From Draconibacterium orientale (GTDB lineage Bacteria > Bacteroidota > Bacteroidia > Bacteroidales > UBA12170), in the NCBI GenBank assembly GCA_020718205.1, contig DYSN01000011.1, forward strand, positions 1 through 54,570: 54,570 nt of DNA, read 5' to 3'. Below are positions 1-7,683 of the stretch, piece by piece. A program made the position numbers and the translations under genes. The notes below the pieces were generated by a model. It was given only the letters and a program-made list of their open reading frames with translations, had not been told where the DNA came from and ran no database searches. Within the stretch, counting starts at the first letter, position 1, and each line of letters begins with the position of its first letter.

Positions 1-24
1 GTCGTCGCCGCATCCTTTCTAGCT

Positions 25-60
25 AAAGCCCGAAATATTTATTATTTCCGGGCTTTGCTG
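25..60. terminator. Rho-independent terminator of a gene before the window
   Basis: AAAGCCCGAAAT at 25-36 pairs with ATTTCCGGGCTTT at 44-56 with one bulged base. The stem is GC-rich at its base, and a moderately T-rich stretch follows. It probably ends a transcript coming from before position 1; the GC-rich bases 1-12 would then be the tail of that gene, possibly a tRNA. Confidence 0.6.
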
Positions 61-252
61 TTTTATATTTATTGGCATTTGTATGTTAACAGTCGCCGGT
101 AATTTATCATTAATCTATTATGAATTCTCCCGATAATATTTTAAAGACCATGTAGTTTTTTGAATCTGAATCGTTGCATTTATAAGATACAATGGATAAA
201 AAAAAAACGGCATTAATTTTAAGTTTTTCAGTGCGAGTCTAAGCAAAAGTCT
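61..252. other. AT-rich intergenic stretch with no recognised feature
   Basis: This part of the 300-base gap before the first gene has no convincing open frame, repeat or RNA gene. It is very AT-rich, with several short A and T runs. Only the promoter-like box at 253-260 near its end stands out. Confidence 0.4.
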
Positions 253-260
253 TATTTTTG
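253..260 (+). promoter_or_regulatory. Bacteroidota-type -7 box TATTTTTG before the first gene
   Basis: TATTTTTG matches the TAnnTTTG -7 consensus and lies 40 nt before the ATG at 301. The expected -33 position (about 231-233) reads GTG rather than TTG, so the upstream element is poor. It is the best candidate promoter for the 301-909 gene and what follows. Confidence 0.4.
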
Positions 261-300
261 TTCCCTGAAAAACGAAATATAATTTAAAAAATATATAAAG

Positions 301-909
301 ATGAAAATTGCTCTTAAAATTGGTCTCTTGATTGTCATTATAGTTTTGGGCTATATGGTGGTTGAAAGTATTATGGAACCTGTTAGATTTAATGAACAAA
401 AAGATATTAGATCTGCTCTGGTTATTGAAAAGCTCGAAGACATTAGAGCTGCTCAGCTTGCCTACAAAACTTTTAATGGTAAGTATATGGCCAGCTGGGA
501 CACGCTGATAGATTTTGTTAAAAACAATAAGTTTCCAATTGTTAAAGAAATTGCGGATCCAAACGATACTACCAACACCCGTGTAATTCGTGATACGCTT
601 GGATTTATTCCAATTATAGATTCTTTATTCAGTAAAAGAAGATCTTTTAAAATCGAAGAAATGAAATTTGTTCCAATACCAAAAGAATTTTTCAATGATG
701 AAACTTTTGACTTACAAGCTGGCACAATTCCTCGTGGCGGTCTTCCATTAAACGTTTTTGAATGTAAAGTTCCATATGAAGTAATACTCAAAGGATTGGA
801 TAAGCAGCTAATTATTAATTTGAAGAAGAAAACTGTTGAAATGAACAAATACCCTGGTCTGCAATTGGGTAGCATGACTGAAGCTTCAACTGAAGGTAAC
901 TGGAAATAA
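301..909 (+). CDS. Membrane-anchored hypothetical protein with pseudopilin-like N-terminus
   Basis: This 202-residue protein has one hydrophobic helix at about residues 4-22. A helical stretch follows (about 40-75) with the pattern LEDIRAAQLAYKTFNGKY, which resembles the region after the helix in type IV pilins and type II secretion pseudopilins. The prepilin peptidase motif (GFTLxE type) is not visible, so a processed pilin is not supported. The rest is mixed polar sequence, likely periplasmic, with no motif I recognise. It lies 9 nt before the DUF3822 gene and rsmD on the same strand and is probably co-transcribed with them. The ATG at 301 follows an A-rich leader without Shine-Dalgarno. 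The function is unknown. Confidence 0.8.
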   Translation: MKIALKIGLLIVIIVLGYMVVESIMEPVRFNEQKDIRSALVIEKLEDIRAAQLAYKTFNGKYMASWDTLIDFVKNNKFPIVKEIADPNDTTNTRVIRDTLGFIPIIDSLFSKRRSFKIEEMKFVPIPKEFFNDETFDLQAGTIPRGGLPLNVFECKVPYEVILKGLDKQLIINLKKKTVEMNKYPGLQLGSMTEASTEGNWK

Positions 910-918
910 GGTAAAATA

Positions 919-1806
919 GTGCGAAATGAATTAAAAGCCTCTCAACAATTTCAAATTTCAGGATTTTACCCTGATAAATCAATAGCTTATAGAATATCCA
1001 TTCAGCTCAGGTTGAATGGATTTTCTTTTATATTGCTTAATGATAGTTCATTACAAGTTCTCCGTTTTCAAGAGTTTAGGTTTACTACTGTGCGAAATGG
1101 AAAGGAAGAGGACGGCTGGTTAGAAGTGACCCGGTATCTTGAAGAAATATGGTCAGAAATGGGGTTGGAAGGATTGAGTTTTTCGAAAATTATTATTTCA
1201 TTAGATCATAACGATTATCATTTAACCCCATTGGCCTATTTTTCTACAACCAATAGCATACCTACCTTTACGTTCTCAAAAAATATTCGATATTCTTTTT
1301 CATTGCAACATTCTAAAGTTTTAGCAACAGATAGAATGTTATCTTTTTCGATGCCTTTGGTTCTATTGAATTGGGTTGACGAAAATTTTAACGACTATCT
1401 GCTGATTCATTCATGTGCTATCTTTCAAAATGAGATTTTTAAATATCATAAAAACAAAAAACTGGGTACTTGTGTCTATGCGCATGTGTCGCATGGATTT
1501 ATTCACGTTTTGGCCATGAGCAATGAGGACTTCCTGTACTTAAACTCCTTTCATTTCCATTCCAAAGAGGAATTTATTTATTTTATTCTTTTAACATATA
1601 ATCAATTGCATTTTAATCCTGAGGAATGTCCACTGTATCTTTTAGGAGATATTAATCCTTCGATGGCCTATTATAAAATTGCTTTTCAATACATTCGAAA
1701 TGTGGATTTCTTTGATAAAAGTAATGGGATTAAAACTTCTTATGAATTTGACGGATTGTCTGTTCATCAAAATTTCATCATTCTACAATCATCAATATGC
1801 GAATAA
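919..1806 (+). CDS. DUF3822 family protein
   Basis: The 295-residue product matches in character the DUF3822 family, found in Bacteroidota and commonly encoded next to rsmD, as here. The family has an actin/ASKHA-like flavour in some descriptions, but no biochemical role is established. I see no signal peptide or membrane helix, so it is probably cytoplasmic. The start used is GTG at 919, which fits the short 9-nt gap after the previous stop; no in-frame ATG lies nearby. Its 3' end overlaps the rsmD start by 10 nt, which suggests translational coupling. The family call rests on context and overall sequence resemblance. Confidence 0.75.
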   Translation: MRNELKASQQFQISGFYPDKSIAYRISIQLRLNGFSFILLNDSSLQVLRFQEFRFTTVRNGKEEDGWLEVTRYLEEIWSEMGLEGLSFSKIIISLDHNDYHLTPLAYFSTTNSIPTFTFSKNIRYSFSLQHSKVLATDRMLSFSMPLVLLNWVDENFNDYLLIHSCAIFQNEIFKYHKNKKLGTCVYAHVSHGFIHVLAMSNEDFLYLNSFHFHSKEEFIYFILLTYNQLHFNPEECPLYLLGDINPSMAYYKIAFQYIRNVDFFDKSNGIKTSYEFDGLSVHQNFIILQSSICE

Positions 1807-2336
1807 TTTCAGGTACTCTGGCACGGAGAAAAATTGTGCCCCCAAAAAATTTGGATTTGCGACCCACTACCGATCAAGCTAAAGAAGGATTATTCAATAT
1901 ATTGAACAATCGCATTTATTTTGACGAGCAAAAAGTTCTGGACCTTTTTTCGGGCACCGGAAGTATTAGTCTTGAGTTTATTTCGCGTGGCGTGATGTCG
2001 GTTACTGCGGTTGAAAATAATTTCAAGCATTTTAAGTTTATCAATGAAATAAAGCAAAATTTGAGTCTTGAAAATCTAAATGTTCTTAAAACTGATGTAT
2101 TTAGATTTCTTGAGATTAACAAGGAACCCTATTCCCTTATTTTTGCAGATCCCCCTTATAATATGCCTAATTTGAATGAGTTACCAAAATTTGTGCTTCA
2201 GGGAAACCATTTGAAAGATGGGGGTCTGTTTATTTTGGAGCATAGCGGTGTAATAGACTTTTCGAGCTATTCATCATTAAAGGAAACCAGAAATTATGGA
2301 AAGGTTCATTTTAGTTTTTTTGAAAAAACTCTGTAG
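1797..2336 (+). CDS. rsmD: 16S rRNA (guanine(966)-N2)-methyltransferase RsmD
   Basis: RsmD methylates G966 (E. coli numbering) of 16S rRNA in the small subunit, using S-adenosylmethionine. The 179-residue length is normal for the family. The N-terminus MRIISG..RR followed by RPTTDQAKEGLFNIL is characteristic. The SAM-binding motif LDLFSGTGS is at about residues 43-51 and the catalytic DPPY motif (ADPPYNMP) at about 117-124. The gene starts inside the end of the DUF3822 gene. Its 3' end overlaps the convergent thioredoxin-like gene by 26 nt, with no terminator between them. Confidence 0.95.
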   Translation: MRIISGTLARRKIVPPKNLDLRPTTDQAKEGLFNILNNRIYFDEQKVLDLFSGTGSISLEFISRGVMSVTAVENNFKHFKFINEIKQNLSLENLNVLKTDVFRFLEINKEPYSLIFADPPYNMPNLNELPKFVLQGNHLKDGGLFILEHSGVIDFSSYSSLKETRNYGKVHFSFFEKTL

Positions 2337-3753
2337 GCTCTGTGCCCGATTTTTGCTTTTTTCCTTCATTTAGATATTGAAAATAGGATTTTAGATTTTC
2401 GCGGGGCGATGGTGGAAAAGCATTTAAAAGATTTCCGTTGGAATCGGCAACAAAATAAACTGGAAAATTTTTAATCCTGTAATCGTTTAGCATTCCGTAA
2501 TCATCATTGAACCACAACACTTTCCAGGGAAGATTCAAATTTTGCGCCCAATTTAGGGCGTTTGATTTTGAATAACCAACAAGGATAGTCAGGAATTGAA
2601 TTTGGCTAAATTCATGATTCAGGGTTTTTAGTATTTTTAAATCGGCCTCACAAGTTTCGCATTGATCCGATAAAAACATGATATAAAGCTTCTTACCAGC
2701 GAAATTGTCAATGGTATGATGGATATTTTGAAAATCGGATAACGAAATTTCTGGCAAAGGATTTCCTTTGTTGAATCTGCCTAACGAGTGACTCAGATTT
2801 TTAGCAATATTTCTGTTCAACTCAAATTTGCTGTGCAGGCTCAGATAGTTAATTATCTCGTTAACAGAAGATTGCTGAATGTCCTTACTATAATACAATT
2901 GTTTTAGCGAACTCAGGAGTACCAGTTCCCGCAGTTTTTCCTCGACTAAAATGGGATCCTTGCCCAGTTTATCGAATAATAAATTTATTGGGAGTCCGGT
3001 ATTTATCAGTCTCATGATTTCGTTAAATTCCTTACCATTGTTAAATTCAATGGCATATTTGTCGAAGAATTTAGTGAAGAAATGATTATAAGCCGGATTG
3101 TTGAAGAGTATAGTTTGATGCGCAAGCAAAGCCAAACCTGCATTTTCTTTATCCTGAATGCGCGAGGTGAGCCTCAACTCGGCCAACCGGTAATCTATAT
3201 ATTGCCTGAAAAATTCCTTAAGTTTTGGGTCATCAAATTTTGTTTCGTTGAAAAGCTGAAAGATATGTGCTTCGAACTTTTCATAAATAGATTTGTCTTT
3301 GAATTTAACAAGCTGCAGAAACTTGTTAGTTAAAAATGTTTGATATTCATATTCAAATCCATCAATTACCAGGTTTAATAAATCTTCCTGTTCAAAAACA
3401 ACCAGAAGCGGTTTTTGAGGGAGAAATATATTTTGATCTTTGAGCGTTATTTGATTAAAAATAAGCGAGTAAGATTTCTCGGGTTGCACATAAATTTGAA
3501 GACTCTGAAGCCCAACCATGATGGTAACTTGCTGAATTTGATCTACATTTATGGTGAGACTAAAATTCCCTTGTTTGTCGGGTCTCTTTTGATCGGCAAG
3601 AAAATTTTCCCCGCTTATTGGATCTTTTTGCTGGTAAACCCGAAAAATATAAGCATCACCGGCTGATGATTTGCCATTGATAACCACAGGAGCAGAAAAA
3701 GAAAAATAAACGGCGGATAAAAACAAAATTAAAACCAACAGGAATCTTCTCAT
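2311..3753 (-). CDS. Secreted thioredoxin-like (TlpA-type) protein
   Basis: The 480-residue protein begins with a clear signal peptide (about residues 1-20, ending near FSFSAP). An N-terminal beta-rich part resembles the DUF4369-type domain that often precedes thioredoxin folds in Bacteroidota. A long helical middle follows, then a C-terminal thioredoxin-like domain (about 340-470) with a CETC motif at Cys365 and Cys368. This suggests periplasmic thiol-disulfide exchange. The substrate is not deducible. It is the last gene of a likely minus-strand run with the gamma carbonic anhydrase and coaD (36-nt gap from coaD). Its 3' end overlaps rsmD. Confidence 0.85.
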   Translation of the reverse strand: MRRFLLVLILFLSAVYFSFSAPVVINGKSSAGDAYIFRVYQQKDPISGENFLADQKRPDKQGNFSLTINVDQIQQVTIMVGLQSLQIYVQPEKSYSLIFNQITLKDQNIFLPQKPLLVVFEQEDLLNLVIDGFEYEYQTFLTNKFLQLVKFKDKSIYEKFEAHIFQLFNETKFDDPKLKEFFRQYIDYRLAELRLTSRIQDKENAGLALLAHQTILFNNPAYNHFFTKFFDKYAIEFNNGKEFNEIMRLINTGLPINLLFDKLGKDPILVEEKLRELVLLSSLKQLYYSKDIQQSSVNEIINYLSLHSKFELNRNIAKNLSHSLGRFNKGNPLPEISLSDFQNIHHTIDNFAGKKLYIMFLSDQCETCEADLKILKTLNHEFSQIQFLTILVGYSKSNALNWAQNLNLPWKVLWFNDDYGMLNDYRIKNFPVYFVADSNGNLLNAFPPSPRENLKSYFQYLNEGKKQKSGTEPTEFFQKN

Positions 3754-3789
3754 AAATCGGAATTTTTATTCTTAGAACGCAAAGAATGG

Positions 3790-4266
3790 CTAATTATTTT
3801 TTTGAATAATTTTCCATGCTTCCTGGGGAATAAATTGTTCTGCCGGCCCCCCATGCCTGAGAATATCTCGGACAATCGATGAATTTAAGGAAGTATGTTC
3901 TGGTTGGGTGAGCATAAAAATAGTTTCGATTTGATAATCGAGTTGCTTATTGATTTGGCCAATGCTTCGTTCAAATTCAAAGTCTGCAGAGGTTCTGAGA
4001 CCCCTTAATAGGTATTTCGCTCCAATTTTTTTGCAATAATCAACCGTAAGACCCGAATATTCGTCGCAATCAATATTATCAAGATCGGCAAAAGTTGCCC
4101 GAATCATCTCTAATCGCGTTTCGACACTGAAAAAATTATGTTTCTGAGAGTTTACCCCCAAGGCAACAATAATTTTGTCGAAAAGAGGTGCTGCACGTCT
4201 AATAACCGATTCGTGGCCACATGTTATGGGATCGAAAGAACCGGGGAAAACTGCTATTCGTGACAT
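3790..4266 (-). CDS. coaD: Phosphopantetheine adenylyltransferase
   Basis: CoaD transfers AMP from ATP to 4'-phosphopantetheine, the penultimate step of coenzyme A synthesis, in the cytoplasm. The 158-residue length is typical. The N-terminus has the nucleotidyltransferase signature FPGSFDPITCGHE, with the (T/H)xGH element at residues 15-18. Near the C-terminus the NSSIVRDI segment matches the ISSTxVR ATP-binding motif. It sits between the gamma carbonic anhydrase gene (58-nt gap) and the thioredoxin-like gene. A TATATTTG box on the minus strand at 4286-4293 could provide its own promoter, though no good -33 element is seen. Confidence 0.96.
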   Translation of the reverse strand: MSRIAVFPGSFDPITCGHESVIRRAAPLFDKIIVALGVNSQKHNFFSVETRLEMIRATFADLDNIDCDEYSGLTVDYCKKIGAKYLLRGLRTSADFEFERSIGQINKQLDYQIETIFMLTQPEHTSLNSSIVRDILRHGGPAEQFIPQEAWKIIQKNN

Positions 4267-4323
4267 AAGTATTTAATTTGTTGTGCAAATATATTATTAT
4301 CAGGGGATTGGTGAACAGGAATA

Positions 4324-4848
4324 TTATTCAGTTTCGTTTCCATACCAGCTGGCATACATATTGTAGGAAGATGAAATTCTGTTTATTTCACCATCCAGTA
4401 ATGAGGCATCAATATCTTTTATTTTTTTTGCCGGAACTCCTGCCCAAACTTCGCCCGATTTAATTCTTGTCCCCTTCGAAACCACTGCTCCAGCAGCAAT
4501 CAGGCTGTTTTCTTCCACATACACATCATCCATCAGAATTGCTCCCATCCCCACCAAAACATTGCTTTCGATGGTGCATCCATGCACTATAGCATTGTGA
4601 GCAATACTTACATTATCGCCAATATTCACTGGAGCTTTTTTATAAGTGCAATGAATGATAGCGCCATCCTGGATGTTCACATTATTGCCAATTTTTATAG
4701 AGTGAACATCACCCCGAATTACCGCGTTGAACCACACACTGCATTTATTTCCCATCACCACATCTCCTACCACAGTAGCATTATCAGCCAAAAAACAATC
4801 TTCACCAATTAATGGGGAGATTCCATTTACTTTTTTTATTAGAGCCAT
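4324..4848 (-). CDS. Gamma-class carbonic anhydrase family hexapeptide protein
   Basis: The product has left-handed beta-helix repeats (for example VVGDVVMGNKCSVWFNAVIRGD) and the three histidines of gamma carbonic anhydrases in the IIHC and AHNAIVHG segments, so zinc binding is likely. Related proteins hydrate CO2 or act as acyl-transferase-like YrdA/PaaY proteins of uncertain substrate, and sequence alone does not decide. I chose the ATG at 4848 (MALIKKVNG). The longer frame would start with TTG at 4866, inside the -7 box at 4864-4871. It leads the minus-strand run toward coaD. Confidence 0.85.
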   Translation of the reverse strand: MALIKKVNGISPLIGEDCFLADNATVVGDVVMGNKCSVWFNAVIRGDVHSIKIGNNVNIQDGAIIHCTYKKAPVNIGDNVSIAHNAIVHGCTIESNVLVGMGAILMDDVYVEENSLIAAGAVVSKGTRIKSGEVWAGVPAKKIKDIDASLLDGEINRISSSYNMYASWYGNETE

Positions 4849-4863
4849 TCTTTGTTTTTTGGG

Positions 4864-4871
4864 CAAATTTA
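4864..4871 (-). promoter_or_regulatory. -7 box TAAATTTG for the carbonic anhydrase gene
   Basis: On the minus strand TAAATTTG fits TAnnTTTG exactly and lies about 16 nt before the ATG at 4848. No well-placed TTG is visible at -33. It is used here to choose the downstream start. It faces away from the TACATTTG box at 4919-4926, so the short gap 4849-4942 appears to hold two divergent promoters. Confidence 0.5.
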
Positions 4872-4918
4872 GTTAGATAAAAACAACTGCTAACCCAGAC
4901 TGGGCAAATTATTCTTTC

Positions 4919-4926
4919 TACATTTG
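4919..4926 (+). promoter_or_regulatory. -7 box TACATTTG before the LD-carboxypeptidase gene
   Basis: TACATTTG is a perfect TAnnTTTG match 17 nt before the ATG at 4943, giving a short leader. The -33 region has no TTG at the expected distance, so strength is uncertain. Confidence 0.5.
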
Positions 4927-4942
4927 CAAAAATTGAAATAAT

Positions 4943-5848
4943 ATGAAGAAACCTCCATATTTACAGGAAGGAGATAAGGTTGGATTGGTATCGCCAGCGC
5001 GAAAAATTACTTCAATTGAAATCAAGTCTGCCATTAAAATGTTTCAGCGGTGGGGTTTGGAACCCGTTTTTGGGCGACATATTTTTTCATCGTATCATCA
5101 ATTTGCAGGAAGCGATATGGAACGAGCTCTTGATTTTCAGGAGTTTCTCGATAATCCGAATATCAAAGCCATTATCAGTACCCGCGGTGGCTATGGAAGT
5201 GTAAGAATTATAGATGAGCTTGACTTTACTTCATTTATCAGACAACCCAAGTGGCTTGTAGGATTTAGCGATTTCACTGTTTTTCATTCGCATATTCACA
5301 CAAACTGCCAAATTTCGACAATCCATGCTGCCATGCCCATTAATTTCCCCACCGATCAAAGCGAAAATGAAAGTGTGGTGAGTTTAAAATCGGCACTATT
5401 TGGCGAGCTAAAAGGTTACGTAAATCAACATTGCAAAATCTTTAGGAGTGGTCAGGCCGTAGCTCCCATAGTTGGAGGCAATCTTTCTATTTTATACAGT
5501 TTGACCGGAACAAAGAGCGATATCAATACAAACTACAAAATATTATTTCTTGAAGATGTGGATGAGTATTTATATCATATTGACCGGATGATGTGGAATT
5601 TTAAACGGACAGGCAAGCTGGCCCGATTGAAAGGGTTGATTGTGGGAGGTATGAACAAAATGCACGACAATACAGTTCCCTTTGGAGGAACCGCTGAGGA
5701 TATTATCTGGGATGCGGTGAAAGATTACAGCTACCCGGTTGTGATGAACTTTCCTGCGGGTCATATAGATTCGAATAATGCTCTTTTTCTTGGAAGAACC
5801 AGCGATTTGAGAGTTGATAAAAACAGCCTGGAGTTGAGTTTTTTATAA
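4943..5848 (+). CDS. LD-carboxypeptidase (peptidase family S66)
   Basis: S66 enzymes remove the terminal D-amino acid from murein tetrapeptides during peptidoglycan recycling (LdcA); relatives (MccF) cleave microcin C7-type conjugates. The 301-residue length is normal. The N-terminus LQEGDKVGLVSPAR and the nucleophile Ser109 in GFSDFT are family hallmarks. The Glu and His of the catalytic triad are expected in LFLEDVDEYLYHIDR and FPAGHIDSNN. No signal peptide is visible, so action is cytoplasmic. It starts a plus-strand series with yraN (18-nt gap) and tilS. Confidence 0.92.
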   Translation: MKKPPYLQEGDKVGLVSPARKITSIEIKSAIKMFQRWGLEPVFGRHIFSSYHQFAGSDMERALDFQEFLDNPNIKAIISTRGGYGSVRIIDELDFTSFIRQPKWLVGFSDFTVFHSHIHTNCQISTIHAAMPINFPTDQSENESVVSLKSALFGELKGYVNQHCKIFRSGQAVAPIVGGNLSILYSLTGTKSDINTNYKILFLEDVDEYLYHIDRMMWNFKRTGKLARLKGLIVGGMNKMHDNTVPFGGTAEDIIWDAVKDYSYPVVMNFPAGHIDSNNALFLGRTSDLRVDKNSLELSFL

Positions 5849-5866
5849 TTCATTAAATATTTCAAA

Positions 5867-6229
5867 ATGGCCGACCACAACGAATTGGGAAATACAGGAG
5901 AACTATTAGCTCAGGATTATTTAAGTAAAAAGGGATATAAAATACTGGAAACCAATTGGCATTTTCAGCACAAAGAGATTGATATTATTGCAATTAAGGA
6001 TGATTTTTTGGTTTTTGTGGAAGTAAAAACCCGCAGAACAAATTTCTTCGGAGAACCCTTTGTGTTTGTGGATAATGCCAAACAAAAGTTTATTGTAAAA
6101 GCAGCCAATGAGTATATTACCCGGTTCAATCGAAATGAAGAAGCGCGGTTCGATATTATCTCTATTCTCTACAACGACTTTAAAAAAGACATTCAACACA
6201 TAGAAGATGCTTTTTATGCAAGGCTTTAA
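5867..6229 (+). CDS. YraN family protein (UPF0102, endonuclease-like fold)
   Basis: This 120-residue protein matches the YraN/UPF0102 family: NELGNTGELLAQDYL at the start, then ETNWHFQHKEIDIIAI and FVEVKTRR. The E..D..ExK arrangement is that of a restriction-endonuclease-like (PD-(D/E)xK) core. The cellular role is not settled; the gene is widespread in bacteria and usually lies among housekeeping genes. It follows the LD-carboxypeptidase gene closely and is followed by tilS 10 nt after its stop. Confidence 0.9.
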   Translation: MADHNELGNTGELLAQDYLSKKGYKILETNWHFQHKEIDIIAIKDDFLVFVEVKTRRTNFFGEPFVFVDNAKQKFIVKAANEYITRFNRNEEARFDIISILYNDFKKDIQHIEDAFYARL

Positions 6230-6239
6230 ACATGATGGA

Positions 6240-7577
6240 ATGGTAAGTGCTTTTGTTCAGTTTATTCATAAGAATGAATTGATTTCCAATAGACCAATAC
6301 TTATTTCGGTGAGCGGCGGGCGAGATAGCGTAGCGCTTTGTGAGCTTTATCACCAGGCAAAAATTCCATTTTTTATGGCTCATTGTAATTTTGGACTGAG
6401 AGGAGATGAATCAGATGGGGATGAGGCTTTTGTATTAGAGTTGGCAAAAAGATATGATGTTCAATTATTTGTGAAAAGATTTGAAACAGCACAATATGCC
6501 AAAGAAAGTGGAATCTCCATTCAGATGGCAGCCCGCGAACTCAGAGTGGCCTGGCTCAGGCAACTGGTAGAACAAAATGGGTTAGACTATTTTGCCACTG
6601 CACATCATCTTGACGATCATATTGAGACTTATTTTTTACATATTATGCGCGGTACCGGTATTTCGGGTCTCCATGGTATTCTTCCCAAAAATGGCTCACT
6701 GATTCATCCGCTTTTATATGCTTCACGGCAGAATATCGATTCTTTTATTGAACTATACAGTCTAAACTGGCGCGATGATAGCTCCAACAGTACCACAAAA
6801 TACATTCGAAATAAAATACGGCATCAGCTATTGCCGTTGATGGAGCAAATTAATCCAGATATAAAGCAAATAATTGCAGGAAATATGGACAGGATAACTG
6901 CCATTGAACATATATTTAATGATAAAATTGATGAATATAGAAAACTATTGGTTGTTGAAGAATTAGCAGAAATTAGAATAAACAATGATTTGTTAAGCCA
7001 ACTAAATCAGGCGCCTACCATATTATATGAACTTGTAAAGGAATTTGGATTTAATTTTACACAGGTGAGTCAGATTTTGGAATCATCAGTAAAACAAAAC
7101 AGCGGAGTGTCGGTATATTCAACCACCCATGAGCTGTTTCGCGACAGAAGTTATCTTATTTTGAAGCAATTTCAAGGAATCTCTTCTGACTTGGAGAGCG
7201 TGCTGATTTCAGAAGAAACCCTTCATATTTCGTCGCCAATACAAATGGAGTTTGAGAATTCTTCTAATTACATCGCATCTGCCACCGAATTTGTTGCACA
7301 GCTTGATTTTGAAAAGCTCACTTTTCCGCTAAGCTTAAGGAAATGGAAGCAGGGTGATGTTTTTTATCCAATTGGCATGAAGGGTCGTAAGAAGAAACTC
7401 AGCGATTTTTTTATCGATATCAAGCTCAATAAATTTGAAAAGGAGCAGGTTTGGGTTTTAACAGAAAATGAGAAAATTGTTTGGATTGTGGGATACAGAT
7501 TGGACGAGCGATATAAAATAACTCGCCGGACTAATATAATATTTAAAGCTACCCGGCTTAAAAACAGCCATATATAG
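6240..7577 (+). CDS. tilS: tRNA(Ile)-lysidine synthase
   Basis: TilS attaches lysine to C34 of the CAU-anticodon tRNA-Ile, using ATP, so that it reads AUA. The PP-loop ATP motif SGGRDS is at residues 25-30. AHHLDDHIETYFLHIMRGTG is the typical downstream signature. A TilS C-terminal domain is visible (SLRKWKQGDVFYPIGMKG..KKLSDFF). I chose the ATG at 6240, giving 445 residues starting MVSAFVQFIHKN like homologues. In-frame ATGs at 6207 and 6216 would overlap yraN. It is probably co-transcribed with yraN. Confidence 0.93.
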   Translation: MVSAFVQFIHKNELISNRPILISVSGGRDSVALCELYHQAKIPFFMAHCNFGLRGDESDGDEAFVLELAKRYDVQLFVKRFETAQYAKESGISIQMAARELRVAWLRQLVEQNGLDYFATAHHLDDHIETYFLHIMRGTGISGLHGILPKNGSLIHPLLYASRQNIDSFIELYSLNWRDDSSNSTTKYIRNKIRHQLLPLMEQINPDIKQIIAGNMDRITAIEHIFNDKIDEYRKLLVVEELAEIRINNDLLSQLNQAPTILYELVKEFGFNFTQVSQILESSVKQNSGVSVYSTTHELFRDRSYLILKQFQGISSDLESVLISEETLHISSPIQMEFENSSNYIASATEFVAQLDFEKLTFPLSLRKWKQGDVFYPIGMKGRKKKLSDFFIDIKLNKFEKEQVWVLTENEKIVWIVGYRLDERYKITRRTNIIFKATRLKNSHI

Positions 7578-7627
7578 ATTTATCGATTGATAAATTTTGT
7601 CGAATAACTTCATTATTTTTTCTAAAC

Positions 7628-7660
7628 TTTGTTTCCTCCAAATTTTAATGAATATATTTG
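7628..7660 (+). promoter_or_regulatory. Promoter for the DhaL-DegV gene
   Basis: TTTG at 7628-7631 and TATATTTG at 7653-7660 are separated by 21 nt, a good Bacteroidota promoter. Transcription should begin near 7667. It covers the in-frame ATG at 7648, so a transcript from here would not contain that codon. The next start is the TTG at 7684, which has a strong GAGGAGGG at 7673-7680 just before it. Confidence 0.65.
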
Positions 7661-7683
7661 CCACAACTAAAAGAGGAGGGATT

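Noticed and set aside
1-12. GC-rich bases at the start could be the tail of a tRNA (acceptor strand TCGCCGC and A)
   Set aside because: Only a few bases are present and the matching 5' arm is outside the window, so neither a tRNA nor a coding end can be shown.
7580-7595. Inverted repeat TTTATC-GATT-GATAAA after tilS as a terminator
   Set aside because: The stem is only six AT-rich pairs and the T run is short; termination there is not supported.
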